58,118 nt of DNA, taken from Streptomyces sp. XM83C (GTDB lineage Bacteria > Actinomycetota > Actinomycetes > Streptomycetales > Streptomycetaceae). The position numbers were made by a program, and so were the translations under genes. Shown piece by piece: positions 26,063 to 36,268 of the stretch (position 1 is the first letter of the stretch; every line of letters starts with the position of its first letter). The notes below the pieces were generated by a model that was not told the origin of the DNA, did not search any database, and worked only from the letters and a program-made list of their open reading frames with translations. The DNA is taken from NCBI RefSeq assembly GCF_023072675.1, contig NZ_JALLGL010000004.1:1-58118 (forward strand), read 5' to 3'.

Positions 26063-27085
26063 TCAGTACTGCTCGGTCTCGACGAACCCGGCGTCCGCGT
26101 CGTCGTCGGCGCCGAAGGCGTCGGCGGCGGCGGTCGGGTCGAATCCGGGCGGGCTGTCCTTCAGGGCCAGGCCCATGCCGGCCAGCTTCGCCTTGACCTC
26201 GTCGATGGACTTCGCACCGAAGTTGCGGATGTCCAGCAGGTCGGCCTCGGAGCGCGCGACCAGCTCACCCACGGAGTGGATGCCCTCACGCTTGAGGCAG
26301 TTGTAGGAGCGGACCGTGAGCTCCAGCTCCTCGATCGGCAGCGCCAGGTCGGCGGCGAGAGCGGCGTCCGTCGGGGACGGACCCATGTCGATGCCCTCGG
26401 CGTCGATGTTCAGCTCACGGGCGAGGCCGAACAGCTCGACCAGGGTCTTGCCGGCGGAGGCCATGGCGTCACGGGGACGCATCGCCTGCTTGGTCTCGAC
26501 GTCGACGATCAGCTTGTCGAAGTCGGTGCGCTGCTCGACTCGGGTCGCCTCGACCTTGTAGGTGACCTTGAGAACCGGCGAGTAGATGGAGTCGACCGGG
26601 ATACGGCCGATCTCCTGGCCCACCTGCTTGTTCTGCACGGCGGAGACGTAGCCGCGACCGCGCTCGACGGTCAGCTCCATCTCCAGCTTGCCCTTGCTGT
26701 TCAGCGTGGCGAGGACGAGGTCGGGGTTGTGCACCTCGACACCGGCCGGGGGCGCGATGTCGGCGGCGGTGACCAGACCCGGGCCCTGCTTGCGCAGGTA
26801 CATCACGACCGGCTCGTCGTGCTCCGAGGAGACGACCAGCTGCTTGATGTTGAGGATCAGGTCGGTCACGTCCTCCTTGACGCCCGGCACGGTGGTGAAC
26901 TCGTGCAGCACGCCGTCGATCCGGATGGAGGTGACGGCGGCACCCGGGATCGAGGAGAGGAGGGTACGGCGGAGGGAGTTGCCGAGGGTGTAGCCGAAGC
27001 CCGGCTCCAGCGGCTCGATCACGAACCGGGAGCGGAACTCGTCGACGACCTCTTCGGTCAACGAGGGACGCTGAGCGATCAGCAT
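26063..27085 (-). CDS. rpoA: DNA-directed RNA polymerase subunit alpha
   Basis: 340 aa. The N-terminal domain (to about 230) dimerises and nucleates polymerase assembly ([23 protein letters not shown]); the C-terminal domain (about 245-315; [21 protein letters not shown]) binds UP elements and activators. The last 25 residues are acidic ([16 protein letters not shown]). ATG at 27085. Confidence 0.98.
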   Translation of the reverse strand: MLIAQRPSLTEEVVDEFRSRFVIEPLEPGFGYTLGNSLRRTLLSSIPGAAVTSIRIDGVLHEFTTVPGVKEDVTDLILNIKQLVVSSEHDEPVVMYLRKQGPGLVTAADIAPPAGVEVHNPDLVLATLNSKGKLEMELTVERGRGYVSAVQNKQVGQEIGRIPVDSIYSPVLKVTYKVEATRVEQRTDFDKLIVDVETKQAMRPRDAMASAGKTLVELFGLARELNIDAEGIDMGPSPTDAALAADLALPIEELELTVRSYNCLKREGIHSVGELVARSEADLLDIRNFGAKSIDEVKAKLAGMGLALKDSPPGFDPTAAADAFGADDDADAGFVETEQY

Positions 27086-27175
27086 GTGTGGATCAGATCC
27101 TTCATTCGTGGACGCCCGCTATATGACGTCCGACGGAAACCGCACCCGTGAGAAGTGCGGGTACTGCAAGGGTAC

Positions 27176-27207
27176 GGGCGGCACGACCCGAAGGAGCCGT
27201 ACCGCCC
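27176..27207 (-). other. Hairpin in the rpsK-rpoA gap
   Basis: GGGCGGCACGACC (27176-27188) and GGAGCCGTACCGCCC (27193-27207) pair around CGAA (TTCG on the transcript) with a G-U and minor mismatches. It sits 60 bases after the rpsK stop in a 180-base gap before rpoA; possible attenuator or processing site. Confidence 0.5.
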
Positions 27208-27268
27208 GAATGCCCTGGGCGCCCCGCGCGCCGGAACCGGCGGTGCGGGGATGCCGAGACGCCGTGCG

Positions 27269-27673
27269 TCAGACGCGGCGGCGCTTCGGCGGGCGGCAGC
27301 CGTTGTGCGGGGTCGGGGTGACGTCCTGGATGGAGCCGACCTCGAGGCCCGTGGCCTGGAGGGAACGGATCGCGGTCTCACGACCGGAACCCGGACCCTT
27401 CACGAACACGTCGACCTTGCGCATGCCGTGCTCCTGGGCGCGGCGGGCGGCCGACTCGGCGGCCATCTGCGCGGCGAACGGCGTGGACTTCCGGGAGCCC
27501 TTGAAGCCGACGTGGCCGGCGGAGGCCCAGGAGATCACGTTGCCGGACGGGTCCGTGATGGAGACGATCGTGTTGTTGAACGTGCTCTTGATGTGCGCGT
27601 GGCCGTGAGCGACGTTCTTCTTTTCCTTGCGGCGCACCTTCTTGGCAGCGCCCTGACGTCCCTTGGGGGGCAT
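27269..27673 (-). CDS. rpsK: 30S ribosomal protein S11
   Basis: 134-aa platform protein of the small subunit. Begins [20 protein letters not shown] and contains [15 protein letters not shown] and the C-terminal [20 protein letters not shown], which is the universal S11 end. It follows rpsM after about 65 bases. Confidence 0.98.
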   Translation of the reverse strand: MPPKGRQGAAKKVRRKEKKNVAHGHAHIKSTFNNTIVSITDPSGNVISWASAGHVGFKGSRKSTPFAAQMAAESAARRAQEHGMRKVDVFVKGPGSGRETAIRSLQATGLEVGSIQDVTPTPHNGCRPPKRRRV

Positions 27674-27739
27674 CTACTAACTCCTACGGGAGGTGGTCGG
27701 TCCTACAGCGAAGACCGTGGACAGGGTGTCCGCTGCGGA

Positions 27740-28120
27740 CTACTTCTTGCCGGGCTTCTTCTTGCCGGCGATGGCGCGACGCGGGCCCTTGCGGGTGCGG
27801 GCGTTGGTGCTGGTGCGCTGACCGCGGACGGGCAGACCGCGGCGGTGCCGCAGACCCTGGTAGCAGCCGATCTCGACCTTGCGGCGGATGTCGGCCTGGA
27901 TCTCGCGACGGAGGTCACCCTCGGTCTTGATGTTGTTGTCGACGTACTCACGGATCGCGACGAGCTGCTCCTCGGAGAGGTCGCGGACGCGAGTGTTCGG
28001 GTCGACGCCGGTGGCGGCCAGCGTCTGCTTCGAGAGGGTCCGGCCGATGCCGAACACATAGGTGAGAGCGACCTCCACGCGCTTGTCGCGCGGGATGTCG
28101 ACACCGGAAACGCGTGCCAT
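27740..28120 (-). CDS. rpsM: 30S ribosomal protein S13
   Basis: 126-aa head protein that contacts L5 and the P-site tRNA. Begins [39 protein letters not shown] is diagnostic; the tail is Lys-rich (GKKKPGKK). About 190 bases upstream lies rpmJ; that gap contains no gene. Confidence 0.98.
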   Translation of the reverse strand: MARVSGVDIPRDKRVEVALTYVFGIGRTLSKQTLAATGVDPNTRVRDLSEEQLVAIREYVDNNIKTEGDLRREIQADIRRKVEIGCYQGLRHRRGLPVRGQRTSTNARTRKGPRRAIAGKKKPGKK

Positions 28121-28313
28121 TCAATGGCTCCTGGTGATCTTCGGAGGTCTTCCGCAGAACCGGTTCCCAGCCGCCGTATCAGGTACGGACAAGGTCCCCG
28201 GCCTCCGAACCGGGGGTGTCGGACGACTGCTCGTCCGGGCTCTGCGTATGAACAAATTCAGCTCGCGTCGCGCGAATCTCTGCGGTGGAGGTGCAGAGGG
28301 TTACGGTCGTGCG

Positions 28314-28427
28314 TCAGCCCTGGCGCTGCTTGTGGCGCGGGTTGTCGCAGATGACCATGACCCGGCCGTGACGGCGGATCACCCTGCACTTGTCGCAGAT
28401 CTTCTTGACGCTCGGCTTGACCTTCAT
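28314..28427 (-). CDS. rpmJ: 50S ribosomal protein L36, zinc-binding (C+) form
   Basis: 37 aa, [19 protein letters not shown] then [18 protein letters not shown]. The Cys-x2-Cys and Cys...His ligands (Cys11, Cys14, Cys27, His32) of the zinc ribbon are intact, so this is the C+ form and not the zinc-independent paralogue that many Streptomyces also carry. Start ATG 28427, 30 bases after infA. Confidence 0.95.
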   Translation of the reverse strand: MKVKPSVKKICDKCRVIRRHGRVMVICDNPRHKQRQG

Positions 28428-28456
28428 GGGATTGAGGTTCTCCGAGTCAGAGGGAT

Positions 28457-28678
28457 CTACTTGTAGCGGTAGACGATCCGGCCACGCGTCAGGTCGTACG
28501 GAGACAGCTCCACCACGACCCGGTCGTCAGGGAGGATGCGGATGTAGTGCATACGCATCTTGCCGCTGATGTGTGCCAGGACCTGGTGGCCGTTCTGGAG
28601 CTCGACCTTGAACATGGCGTTCGGCAGAGACTCGACGACAGTGCCCTCGATCTCGATGGCACCTTGCTTCTTGGCCAC
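28457..28678 (-). CDS. infA: Translation initiation factor IF-1
   Basis: 73-aa OB-fold protein that binds the 30S A site during initiation: [20 protein letters not shown], then [22 protein letters not shown] start at 28678 is set by the universal AKK-type N-terminus; an open upstream extension is not conserved. First gene of the infA-rpmJ-rpsM-rpsK-rpoA-rplQ run. The 150 bases to map include GCATGCAGGCATGC, a short repeat palindrome. Confidence 0.97.
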   Translation of the reverse strand: MAKKQGAIEIEGTVVESLPNAMFKVELQNGHQVLAHISGKMRMHYIRILPDDRVVVELSPYDLTRGRIVYRYK

Positions 28679-28829
28679 GCTTCGCCCTTCGAATCGACTA
28701 CCTTGATCGACTCTGTCGTGCACCGTTGGTGAGCATGCAGGCATGCGGGTGCACAAGAGCCGACGAGTCAGTCTACGTCAGCACACCCGGAAAGGCGAAA
28801 CGAGGAAGTCTGCCCCACGGTGGTGATCG

Positions 28830-29666
28830 TCATGCCAGCGGATCGGGGGCGGCCGTGATGCCGTACTCGGCGAGCTTCGCCTTGCCCCCGTCGGGCGCGG
28901 TCAGCACCAGCGGGCCCTGCTCGGTGAGGGCGACGGAGTGCTCCCAGTGCGAGGACCAGGTGCCGTCGGTCGTGATGACCGTCCACTCGTCCTCCAGCAC
29001 CCGCGTCTTCGGCGTGCCCAGCGACACCATCGGCTCGATCGCCAGGCAGAGGCCGGGGACCAGGCGGGGGCCCTTGCCGCGGCGCCGGTCGACGTAGTTC
29101 AGCAGATGCGGGTCCATGTGCATCTCGGTGCCGATGCCGTGGCCGCCGTAGTCCTCGACGATGCCGTACCGGCCGCCGCCCGGCTTGGGCTGGCGGCGGA
29201 TGTACTGCTCGATGGCCTTGGAGATGTCGACGAGCCGGTTGCCCTGCTTCATGGCCGCGATACCGGCCCACATCGACTCCTCGGTCACCCGCGACAGCTC
29301 GATCAGCTCCGGAGCGTGACCGGAGCCGACGAACGCCGTGTACGCGGCGTCGCCGTGCCAGCCGTCGACGACCGCGCCGCAGTCGATGGAGATGATGTCG
29401 CCGTCCTTCAGGACGACGTCCTCGGACGGGATGCCGTGCACGACGACGTCGTTCACGGAGGTGCAGATCGTCGCGGGGAAGCCGCCGTAGCCGAGGAAGT
29501 TCGACTTCGCGCCGTGCTCGGCGAGAACCTTGCGGGCGACCTCGTCGAGGTCCTTCGTGGTGGCGCCGGGCACCGCGGCCTCGCGGGTGGCCTTGTGGAT
29601 CGCGGCGACGACCAGGCCGGCCGCCCGCATCTTGGCGATCTGCTCGGGCGTCTTGATCTGCACCAT
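28830..29666 (-). CDS. map: Type I methionine aminopeptidase
   Basis: 278-aa metalloenzyme that removes the initiator Met. Metal-ligand motifs are visible: ISIDCGAVVDGWHGDAA (Asp pair), GHGIGTEMHMDP (His), LAIEPMVSLG (Glu), and the last Glu in TDGTWSSHWEHSVAL. ATG 29666 (MVQIKTPEQ) is preferred to an upstream GTG that adds eight residues. It follows adk after about 130 bases, the usual secY-adk-map order. Confidence 0.96.
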   Translation of the reverse strand: MVQIKTPEQIAKMRAAGLVVAAIHKATREAAVPGATTKDLDEVARKVLAEHGAKSNFLGYGGFPATICTSVNDVVVHGIPSEDVVLKDGDIISIDCGAVVDGWHGDAAYTAFVGSGHAPELIELSRVTEESMWAGIAAMKQGNRLVDISKAIEQYIRRQPKPGGGRYGIVEDYGGHGIGTEMHMDPHLLNYVDRRRGKGPRLVPGLCLAIEPMVSLGTPKTRVLEDEWTVITTDGTWSSHWEHSVALTEQGPLVLTAPDGGKAKLAEYGITAAPDPLA

Positions 29667-29794
29667 GGGAAGCCTGCGCTCTTTCGTCACTCGCGTCTAC
29701 CGGTCACCGGCACGCGCTCACGCCGCGACGTGCCACACACAACAGTACGGCCGTGACGCCCCCGGGGGACGCCACGGCCGGGAGGGGACGGCGC

Positions 29795-30457
29795 CTATCG
29801 GCCGTCGTCCTCGCGCTTCAGCGCCTCCAGCGCACGCTTCGTGACCTCGTCCACCGGGCCCAGCGCCGAGATCGTCACGACAAGGCCCTGGGCCTTGTAG
29901 TAGTCGATGATCGGCTCGGTCTGCGTGTGGTAGACCTCCAGCCGCTTGCGGACGGTGTCCTCGGAGTCGTCGTCGCGCTGGTACAGCTCGCCGCCGCACA
30001 CATCGCACACACCGGCCTTCGCCGGCTGCTTGTACGTCTCGTGGAAGACGTGCGCCGAGTCGTTGCGGCAGATCCGCCGACCGGCGATCCGCTTGACGAC
30101 CTCTTCCTCGGGGGCCTCCAGGTCGAGGACCGCGTCGAGCTTCATGCCCTCGGTGGTCAGCAGCTCGTCCAGCGCCTCCGCCTGCGAAACATTGCGCGGG
30201 AAGCCGTCCAGCAGGAAACCGCCCTCGGCGTCGGGCTGCTCCATGCGGTCCTTGGCCATCGCGATGGTCACCTCGTCGGGGACGAGGTTGCCGGCGTCCA
30301 TGTAGGACTTCGCGAGCTTCCCCAGCTCCGTCTGCCGGCTGATGTTGGCGCGGAACAGGTCGCCCGTGGAGATGTGCGGTACGCGCAGCTGCTCGGCAAG
30401 ACGCGTGGCCTGCGTGCCCTTTCCGGCACCCGGCGGCCCGACGAGGACGATTCGCAT
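29795..30457 (-). CDS. adk: Adenylate kinase
   Basis: 220-aa enzyme for 2 ADP = ATP + AMP. The P-loop GPPGAGKGTQ is at 7-16. It has the long LID with a probable zinc site: the first pair is CRND (Cys-x2-Asp position) and the second CDVC, giving Cys3Asp ligands, a known variation. ATG at 30457 shares one base with the secY stop (TGATG), implying coupling. Confidence 0.97.
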   Translation of the reverse strand: MRIVLVGPPGAGKGTQATRLAEQLRVPHISTGDLFRANISRQTELGKLAKSYMDAGNLVPDEVTIAMAKDRMEQPDAEGGFLLDGFPRNVSQAEALDELLTTEGMKLDAVLDLEAPEEEVVKRIAGRRICRNDSAHVFHETYKQPAKAGVCDVCGGELYQRDDDSEDTVRKRLEVYHTQTEPIIDYYKAQGLVVTISALGPVDEVTKRALEALKREDDGR

Positions 30458-31770
30458 CAGCGGAGGAACCCTTCGTAATTGCGCTGCTGGAGCTGGCTCT
30501 CGATCTGCTTCACCGTCTCGAGACCGACACCCACGATGATCAGGATGCTGGTCCCGCCGAACGGGAAGTTCTGGTTCGCCCCGAAACCAACCAACGCCAT
30601 CGTCGGCACGAGAGCAATCAGGCCCAAGTACAGCGAGCCCGGCCAGGTGATCCGGTTGAGCACGTACGAAAGGTACTCAGCGGTCGGTCGGCCAGCCCGG
30701 ATGCCCGGGATGAAGCCACCATACTTCTTCATGTTGTCGGCGACTTCTTCGGGGTTGAAGGAGATGGCCACATAGAAGAAGGCGAAGAACACGATCAGCA
30801 GGAAGTACAGCACGATGTGCGGCGTGGCCGCCGTGTTCGCCAGGTTCGCCCTGACCCAGTTCGCCCAGCCCGCCGTCGAGTTGGAGAACTGCACGATCAG
30901 GGCGGGGATGTAGAGCAGCGACGACGCGAAGATGACGGGAATCACACCCGCCTGGTTGACCTTCAGCGGGATGTAGGTCGAGGTGCCGCCGTAGGCGCGG
31001 CGGCCGATCATGCGCTTCGCGTACTGCACCGGGATCCGGCGCTGGGCCTGCTCGACGAAGACCACGAGGCCCACCATGACCAGGCCGACCAGGACGACGG
31101 TGCCGAACTCGATCCAGCCGTCCGCCAGGGTGCCCTGCTTCTTGATCGCCCACAGGCCGGAGGGGAAGGTCGCGGCGATCGAGATGAACATCAGGATCGA
31201 CATGCCGTTGCCGATGCCGCGGTCGGTGATCAGCTCACCCAGCCACATGACGACGGCCGTACCGGCGGTCATGCAGATGACCATCGTGATGGTGGTGAAG
31301 ATCGCGCGGTCCGGCACGATGCTCGACGCCACGGTGCAGCCGGAGAACAGGCTGCCGCTGCGGGCGGTGGCCACCAGGCCGGTGCCCTGGAGGATGGCGA
31401 GCGCCACCGTCAGATAACGGGTGTACTGCGTGATCTTGGCAGTGCCGGCCTGGCCCTCCTTCTTCAGGGCCTCCAGGCGCGGGATCACCACGGTCAGCAG
31501 CTGCAGGATGATGCTCGCCGTGATGTACGGCATGATGCCCAGCGCGAAGACGGTGATCTGCAGCAGCGCACCGCCGCTGAACATGTTGACCAGGCCGAAC
31601 AGGCCCTGGTTGCCGGACGCCTCGTCCACGCACTGCTGGACGGACTTGTAGTTCACACCCGGGATCGGGATGTGGGTACCGACCCGGTAGACCACGATGA
31701 TGCCGAGCGTGAAGAGCAGCTTCTTGCGCAGGTCGGGCGTCTTGAACGCCCGGGCGAACGCGGTGAGCAC
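30457..31770 (-). CDS. secY: Preprotein translocase subunit SecY
   Basis: 437-aa channel subunit of the Sec translocon, with ten predicted membrane helices; PDLRKKLLFTLGIIVVYRVG at the N-terminus, the plug region and ARMIGRRAYGGTSTYIPLK are family-typical. GTG start at 31770. A 170-base gap with two hairpins separates it from rplO, so it may have its own promoter; TAGCCT near 31849 could be a -10. Confidence 0.97.
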   Translation of the reverse strand: MLTAFARAFKTPDLRKKLLFTLGIIVVYRVGTHIPIPGVNYKSVQQCVDEASGNQGLFGLVNMFSGGALLQITVFALGIMPYITASIILQLLTVVIPRLEALKKEGQAGTAKITQYTRYLTVALAILQGTGLVATARSGSLFSGCTVASSIVPDRAIFTTITMVICMTAGTAVVMWLGELITDRGIGNGMSILMFISIAATFPSGLWAIKKQGTLADGWIEFGTVVLVGLVMVGLVVFVEQAQRRIPVQYAKRMIGRRAYGGTSTYIPLKVNQAGVIPVIFASSLLYIPALIVQFSNSTAGWANWVRANLANTAATPHIVLYFLLIVFFAFFYVAISFNPEEVADNMKKYGGFIPGIRAGRPTAEYLSYVLNRITWPGSLYLGLIALVPTMALVGFGANQNFPFGGTSILIIVGVGLETVKQIESQLQQRNYEGFLR

Positions 31771-31886
31771 GGTGCCTCCTGCGACCCCCGCGCAACTGCG
31801 TCAAGGGCGGTCTTTGAGGTTCGACGAATACAGAAAAGAGCAGTGCAGGCTACCTTACCGGCGACACTGCCTCCCTTGGAACGACC

Positions 31887-31936
31887 AACCGGGGATACCC
31901 CAAATGTGGGGTATCCCCGGTTGACGTACTACGTCA
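31887..31936 (-). other. Two adjacent hairpins between rplO and secY
   Basis: A perfect 16-bp stem, AACCGGGGATACCCCA (31887-31902) and its complement (31907-31922) around AATG, abuts a second palindrome TGACGTA-C-TACGTCA (31922-31936) that lies eight bases after the rplO stop. The long stem is among the strongest in the window. It is probably a partial terminator or RNA-processing site at the end of the spc transcript. Confidence 0.75.
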
Positions 31937-31943
31937 TCGAAGC

Positions 31944-32399
31944 TCAGACGAGCTCGGTGACCGTACCGCCGGCGGCGGTGATCTTCTCCTTGGCGGAGCC
32001 GGAGACGGCGTCGACCGTCACCTGAAGCGCCACGGAGATCTCGCCCTGGCCGAGGACCTTGACGAGCGCGTTCTTGCGAACGGCGCCCTTGGCCACCAGA
32101 CCCTCGACGGTGACCTCGCCACCCTCGGGGTAGAGCGCGGCCAGCTTGTCGAGGTTCACGACCTGGTACTCGGTCTTGAACGGGTTCTTGAAGCCCTTCA
32201 GCTTCGGGAGACGCATGTGGAGCGGCATCTGGCCACCCTCGAAGCGCTCCGGAACCTGGTAGCGGGCCTTCGTGCCCTTCGTACCACGACCGGCCGTCTT
32301 ACCCTTCGACGCCTCACCACGACCGACACGGGTCTTGGCGGTCTTGGCGCCCGGGGCGGGACGGAGGTTGTGGATCTTCAGCGGGTTGTTCTCCGCCAT
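31944..32399 (-). CDS. rplO: 50S ribosomal protein L15
   Basis: 151 aa; [20 protein letters not shown], then the Gly/Lys/Arg-rich [20 protein letters not shown] that threads into 23S rRNA, and [18 protein letters not shown]. Two bases after rpmD. Last ribosomal protein gene of spc before secY. Confidence 0.98.
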   Translation of the reverse strand: MAENNPLKIHNLRPAPGAKTAKTRVGRGEASKGKTAGRGTKGTKARYQVPERFEGGQMPLHMRLPKLKGFKNPFKTEYQVVNLDKLAALYPEGGEVTVEGLVAKGAVRKNALVKVLGQGEISVALQVTVDAVSGSAKEKITAAGGTVTELV

Positions 32400-32401
32400 G
32401 A

Positions 32402-32584
32402 TCAGTCGACCTCCTCGACCGTCACGAGGTGGCGGACGGTGTGCACCATGCCGCGGAACTCGGGACGGTCCTCCTTGACGACCACGTCACCCAGGCGCTT
32501 GAGGCCCAGGGAACGCAGGGTGTCGCGGTGGTTCTGCTTGCTGCCGATGTAGGACTTGACCTGCGTGATCTTGAGCTGCGCCAT
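32402..32584 (-). CDS. rpmD: 50S ribosomal protein L30
   Basis: 60 aa: [20 protein letters not shown], then [20 protein letters not shown]. Normal bacterial short L30. It sits two bases after rpsE and two before rplO, typical spc packing. Confidence 0.97.
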   Translation of the reverse strand: MAQLKITQVKSYIGSKQNHRDTLRSLGLKRLGDVVVKEDRPEFRGMVHTVRHLVTVEEVD

Positions 32585-32586
32585 GA

Positions 32587-33192
32587 TTACGCACCTGCCC
32601 CGGCACGCGCACGCAGCAGAGCCGCGGGGGCGACGTCCTCCAGCGGCAGACCGCGGCGGGCCGCGATCTCCTCGGGACGCTGCAGGCCCTTCAGGGCCGC
32701 CACGGTCGCGTGCACGATGTTGATGGCGTTGTCGGAGCCGAGCGACTTCGACAGGACGTCGTGGATACCGGCGCACTCGAGCACGGCACGCACCGGACCA
32801 CCGGCGATAACACCGGTACCGGGCGACGCGGGCTTGAGCAGCACGACGCCGGCAGCCTTCTCACCCTGGATGGGGTGCGGGATGGTGCCCTGGATCCGGG
32901 GGACCTTGAAGAAGTGCTTCTTGGCCTCCTCAACGCCCTTGGCGATGGCGGCCGGCACCTCCTTGGCCTTGCCGTAACCGACACCCACGGTGCCGTCACC
33001 GTCGCCCACCACGACCAGCGCGGTGAAGCTGAAGCGACGACCACCCTTCACAACCTTGGCGACGCGGTTGATCGCGACGACGCGCTCGACGTACGCGGTC
33101 TTCTCGGCGGCAGCAGCGCCGCCGTCACGGCCCTTCCGGTCCCGCCGCTCGCCGCCACCGGCACCGCCACCGCGGCGCTGGGGTCCAGCCAT
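32587..33192 (-). CDS. rpsE: 30S ribosomal protein S5
   Basis: 201-aa decoding-fidelity protein. The double-stranded RNA-binding part ([20 protein letters not shown]) starts near residue 35 and [20 protein letters not shown] follows. The first 34 residues form a Gly/Arg-rich extension ([16 protein letters not shown]), longer than in E. coli. The C-terminus is also slightly extended. Confidence 0.98.
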   Translation of the reverse strand: MAGPQRRGGGAGGGERRDRKGRDGGAAAAEKTAYVERVVAINRVAKVVKGGRRFSFTALVVVGDGDGTVGVGYGKAKEVPAAIAKGVEEAKKHFFKVPRIQGTIPHPIQGEKAAGVVLLKPASPGTGVIAGGPVRAVLECAGIHDVLSKSLGSDNAINIVHATVAALKGLQRPEEIAARRGLPLEDVAPAALLRARAGAGA

Positions 33193-33233
33193 TGGAATTA
33201 CCTCTCTCTGTTTCCGCTAGCTACGGAACCGGC

Positions 33234-33617
33234 TCAGAACTTGAGCCCGGCCTCGCGGGCGGCGTCGGCCAGGGCGGCGATGCGCCCGGCGTACTGGTTG
33301 CCACCACGGTCGAACACGACGGCCTCGACACCGGCGGCCTTGGCACGCTCGGCGACCAGGGCGCCGACCTGCTTGGCCTGCGCGGACTTGTCGCCCTCGC
33401 CACCGCGGATCGACGCGTCCAGGCTGGACGCCGACGCCAGGGTGTGGCCCTTCAGGTCGTCGATCACCTGCGCCACGATGTGGCGGTTGGAGCGGGTCAC
33501 GACCAGACGGGGACGCTCCGCCGTACCGGAGACCTTCTTGCGGATCCGGATGTGGCGGCGCTTGATCGCGGCGCGCTTGTAGGCGTCGCCCTTGAGGATC
33601 TTCTGCCCGTATGCCAT
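33234..33617 (-). CDS. rplR: 50S ribosomal protein L18
   Basis: 127-aa 5S rRNA-binding protein: [20 protein letters not shown], then [20 protein letters not shown] and the end EAGLKF, as in other bacteria. Four bases after rplF. Confidence 0.98.
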   Translation of the reverse strand: MAYGQKILKGDAYKRAAIKRRHIRIRKKVSGTAERPRLVVTRSNRHIVAQVIDDLKGHTLASASSLDASIRGGEGDKSAQAKQVGALVAERAKAAGVEAVVFDRGGNQYAGRIAALADAAREAGLKF

Positions 33618-33620
33618 GGC

Positions 33621-34160
33621 TTACTTACCCGCCTTTCCGACCTTGCGGCGGATGACTTCGCCCTCGTACTTGACGCCCTTGGCCTTGTACGGGTCGGGCT
33701 TGCGCAGCTTGCGGATGTTGGCCGCGACCTCGCCGACCTTCTGCTTGTCGATGCCCTCGACCGAGAAACGGGTCGGGGACTCCACCTTGAAGGTGATGCC
33801 CTCAGGGGCCTCGACCAGGATCGGGTGGCTGTAACCGAGGGCGAACTCCAGGTTCGAGCCCTTGGCGGTCACGCGGTAACCCACACCGCTGATCTCGAGC
33901 TTCTTGACGTATCCCTGGGTCACACCGGTGATCATGTTCGCCACCAGCGTGCGGGACAGGCCGTGCAGGGCCTTGCTCTGCCGCTCGTCGTTGGGGCGGA
34001 GCACCTGGAGGGTGCCGTCCTCGCCCTTAGCGATGTCGATCGGCGCAACGATGGTGTGGGTCAGTTCGCCCTTGGGGCCCTTGACCTTGACCGTACGGCC
34101 GTCGATGGTGACGTCCACGCCGGCGGGAACCGGGATGGGGAGCTTGCCGATGCGCGACAT
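33621..34160 (-). CDS. rplF: 50S ribosomal protein L6
   Basis: 179 aa with the two L6 repeats; [20 protein letters not shown] at the start and [20 protein letters not shown] near the end, the segment close to the GTPase-associated centre. Normal length, 24 bases after rpsH. Confidence 0.98.
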   Translation of the reverse strand: MSRIGKLPIPVPAGVDVTIDGRTVKVKGPKGELTHTIVAPIDIAKGEDGTLQVLRPNDERQSKALHGLSRTLVANMITGVTQGYVKKLEISGVGYRVTAKGSNLEFALGYSHPILVEAPEGITFKVESPTRFSVEGIDKQKVGEVAANIRKLRKPDPYKAKGVKYEGEVIRRKVGKAGK

Positions 34161-34184
34161 AGCTGTTTCCTCCGTTCCCTTCCG

Positions 34185-34583
34185 TTACCAGACGTAGGCG
34201 AGGACTTCCCCACCCACGCCCTTCTTCTGCGCCTGCTTGTCGGTGAGCAGACCGTGGGACGTGGAGATGATCGCCACGCCGAGGCCGCCGAGCACCTTCG
34301 GCAGGTTGGTGGACTTCGCGTAAACCCGGAGACCCGGCTTCGAGATCCGCTTGATGCCCGCGATGGAGCGCTCGCGGTTCGGGCCGAACTTGAGCTCCAG
34401 GACGAGGTTCTTGCCGACCTCGGCGTCCTCGACCTTCCAGCCCGTGATGAAGCCCTCCTGCTGGAGGATCTCCGCGATGTGCGACTTGATCTTGGAGTGC
34501 GGCATCGACACGGAGTCGTGGTATGCCGAGTTCGCGTTCCGCAGACGCGTGAGCATGTCTGCGATCGGATCAGTCATGGTCAT
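34185..34583 (-). CDS. rpsH: 30S ribosomal protein S8
   Basis: 132-aa central-domain rRNA-binding protein: [20 protein letters not shown] and the C-terminal [20 protein letters not shown]. In other bacteria S8 represses the spc operon by binding its mRNA near rplE; whether that holds here is unknown. It follows a 214-base gap after rpsN. Confidence 0.98.
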   Translation of the reverse strand: MTMTDPIADMLTRLRNANSAYHDSVSMPHSKIKSHIAEILQQEGFITGWKVEDAEVGKNLVLELKFGPNRERSIAGIKRISKPGLRVYAKSTNLPKVLGGLGVAIISTSHGLLTDKQAQKKGVGGEVLAYVW

Positions 34584-34700
34584 GAATTGGCCTGTGGCCT
34601 TTCTCGCCGGGGTTTCCTATATGCGCCATCCCTCTCCCCGTACTTCTGAAGACGGGACGGGTGCGGTGCGGGGACCTACGGCGTAGTAAGTCGTTCAGGG

Positions 34701-34753
34701 CGGCAGAGGCCCAACCCTCCCAGCCTAAGCCATGAGAGTCGGCACCTCTGCCG
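34701..34753 (-). other. Long-range stem in the rpsN-rpsH gap
   Basis: CGGCAGAGG (34701-34709) is perfectly complementary to CCTCTGCCG (34745-34753) with 35 bases between. The 214-base gap (34584-34797) is the longest inside the S10-spc run and has no gene. The stem could organise a regulatory leader for rpsH and downstream genes. ATCCC...GGGAT next to the rpsN stop is another small hairpin. Confidence 0.5.
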
Positions 34754-34797
34754 TCCCGGTTGCTTACCGAGAGGTCCAGGTATCCCTAACTAGGGGA

Positions 34798-34983
34798 TTA
34801 CCAGGAGCTCTTGGTCACGCCCGGCAGCTCGCCACGGTGAGCCATCTCACGGAGGCACACGCGGCAGAGGCCGAACTTGCGGTACACGGAGTGCGGACGA
34901 CCGCAGCGCTGGCAGCGGGTGTAGCTACGCACACCGAACTTGGGCTTGCGAGCAGCCTTCGCGATGAGAGCCTTCTTCGCCAT
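34798..34983 (-). CDS. rpsN: 30S ribosomal protein S14, zinc-binding type Z
   Basis: 61-aa short S14: [20 protein letters not shown], then [20 protein letters not shown] with the two Cys-x2-Cys pairs of the zinc ribbon. This is the spc-operon C+ form; a zinc-free paralogue is often encoded elsewhere in Streptomyces. ATG 34983, five bases after rplE. Confidence 0.97.
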   Translation of the reverse strand: MAKKALIAKAARKPKFGVRSYTRCQRCGRPHSVYRKFGLCRVCLREMAHRGELPGVTKSSW

Positions 34984-34988
34984 CTCGC

Positions 34989-35546
34989 TCACGCCTCCTT
35001 GAACGGGAAGCCGAGGTGACGGAGGAGCGCGCGGCCCTCTTCGTCATTGGTCGCCGTGGTGACCACGGTGATGTCCATACCCCGGACACGGTCGATCTTG
35101 TCCTGGTCGATCTCGTGGAACATGACCTGCTCCGTGAGACCGAAGGTGTAGTTGCCACGGCCGTCGAACTGCTTGGGGGACAGGCCGCGGAAGTCGCGGA
35201 TGCGCGGCAGCGCGAGCGACAGGGTGCGGTCCAGGAACTCCCACATGCGGTCGCCACGGAGCGTGACGTGGGCGCCGATCGGCTGGCCCTCGCGCAGCTT
35301 GAACTGCGCGATGGACTTGCGGGCCTTGGTCACGGCCGGCTTCTGACCGGTGATGGTGGTCAGGTCGCGGATCGCGCCCTCGATCAGCTTCGAGTCACGG
35401 GCGGCGTCGCCGACACCCATGTTCACGACGATCTTGACGAGGCCGGGAACCTGCATGACGTTCTCGTACTTGAACTCGTCACGCAGCTTGCCGACGATCT
35501 CCTCGCGGTACTTCGTCTTGAGACGCGGAGTCACGGTGGTCGTCAT
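34989..35546 (-). CDS. rplE: 50S ribosomal protein L5
   Basis: 185-aa 5S rRNA-binding protein that also contacts P-site tRNA and S13. [20 protein letters not shown], then [20 protein letters not shown] are diagnostic. Its ATG shares one base with the rplX stop (TGATG). Confidence 0.98.
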   Translation of the reverse strand: MTTTVTPRLKTKYREEIVGKLRDEFKYENVMQVPGLVKIVVNMGVGDAARDSKLIEGAIRDLTTITGQKPAVTKARKSIAQFKLREGQPIGAHVTLRGDRMWEFLDRTLSLALPRIRDFRGLSPKQFDGRGNYTFGLTEQVMFHEIDQDKIDRVRGMDITVVTTATNDEEGRALLRHLGFPFKEA

Positions 35547-35869
35547 CAGATGTCCTCACCCGTCCGCTTGGCAACGCGGATCTTGTTGCCCTCGTCGTCG
35601 AAGCGGTAACCGACGCGGGTCGGGACCTTCTTGCCGTCCTTCTCCACGACCAGCATGACGTTGCTGACGTGGATGGGGGCCTCGGTGGTCACGATGCCGC
35701 CGGCCTGCGAGCCGCGGGCGGTCGGCCCGGCCTTCGTGTGCTTCTTGACCCGGTTGACACCCTCGACCAGGACACGCTCCTCGCGCGGGAAAGCGGCAAT
35801 GACCTTGCCCTGCTTGCCCTTGTCCTTGCCGGTGATGACCTGGACCAGGTCGCCCTTCTTGATCTTCAT
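35546..35869 (-). CDS. rplX: 50S ribosomal protein L24
   Basis: 107-aa KOW-domain assembly initiator: [20 protein letters not shown] and [16 protein letters not shown]. The ATG at 35869 is chosen; a GTG six bases earlier overlaps the rplN stop (GTGA) and shares the GGAGG ribosome-binding site, so a 109-aa form is possible. Confidence 0.97.
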   Translation of the reverse strand: MKIKKGDLVQVITGKDKGKQGKVIAAFPREERVLVEGVNRVKKHTKAGPTARGSQAGGIVTTEAPIHVSNVMLVVEKDGKKVPTRVGYRFDDEGNKIRVAKRTGEDI

Positions 35870-35871
35870 GC

Positions 35872-36240
35872 TCACAGCACCTCCGGCGCGAGGGAGATGA
35901 TCTTCATGAACTTCTTCTCGCGCAGCTCACGGCCCACGGGGCCGAAGATACGGGTGCCACGAGGGTCGCCGTCGTTCTTCAGAATGACGGCGGCGTTCTC
36001 GTCGAAGCGGATGTACGAGCCGTCCGGACGGCGGCGCTCCTTGACGGTGCGAACGATGACCGCCTTGACGACGTCACCCTTCTTCACGTTGCCACCGGGG
36101 ATCGCGTCCTTGACGGTGGCGACAATGACGTCACCGATGCCCGCGTAGCGGCGACCGGAGCCACCGAGCACACGGATGCAAAGGATCTCCTTCGCACCAG
36201 TGTTGTCGGCGACACGCAGTCGCGACTCCTGCTGGATCAC
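35872..36240 (-). CDS. rplN: 50S ribosomal protein L14
   Basis: 122 aa; [20 protein letters not shown] and the universal [20 protein letters not shown]. First gene of the spc cluster; two strong hairpins precede it in the 104-base gap after rpsQ. Confidence 0.98.
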   Translation of the reverse strand: MIQQESRLRVADNTGAKEILCIRVLGGSGRRYAGIGDVIVATVKDAIPGGNVKKGDVVKAVIVRTVKERRRPDGSYIRFDENAAVILKNDGDPRGTRIFGPVGRELREKKFMKIISLAPEVL

Positions 36241-36268
36241 GTCTATCTCCTGGTTGTCTGCCGGTTCC

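Noticed and set aside
34584..34797. Possible tRNA or small gene in the rpsN-rpsH gap
   Set aside because: No cloverleaf, TTCRA arm or start codon with ribosome-binding site was found; only a long-range stem.
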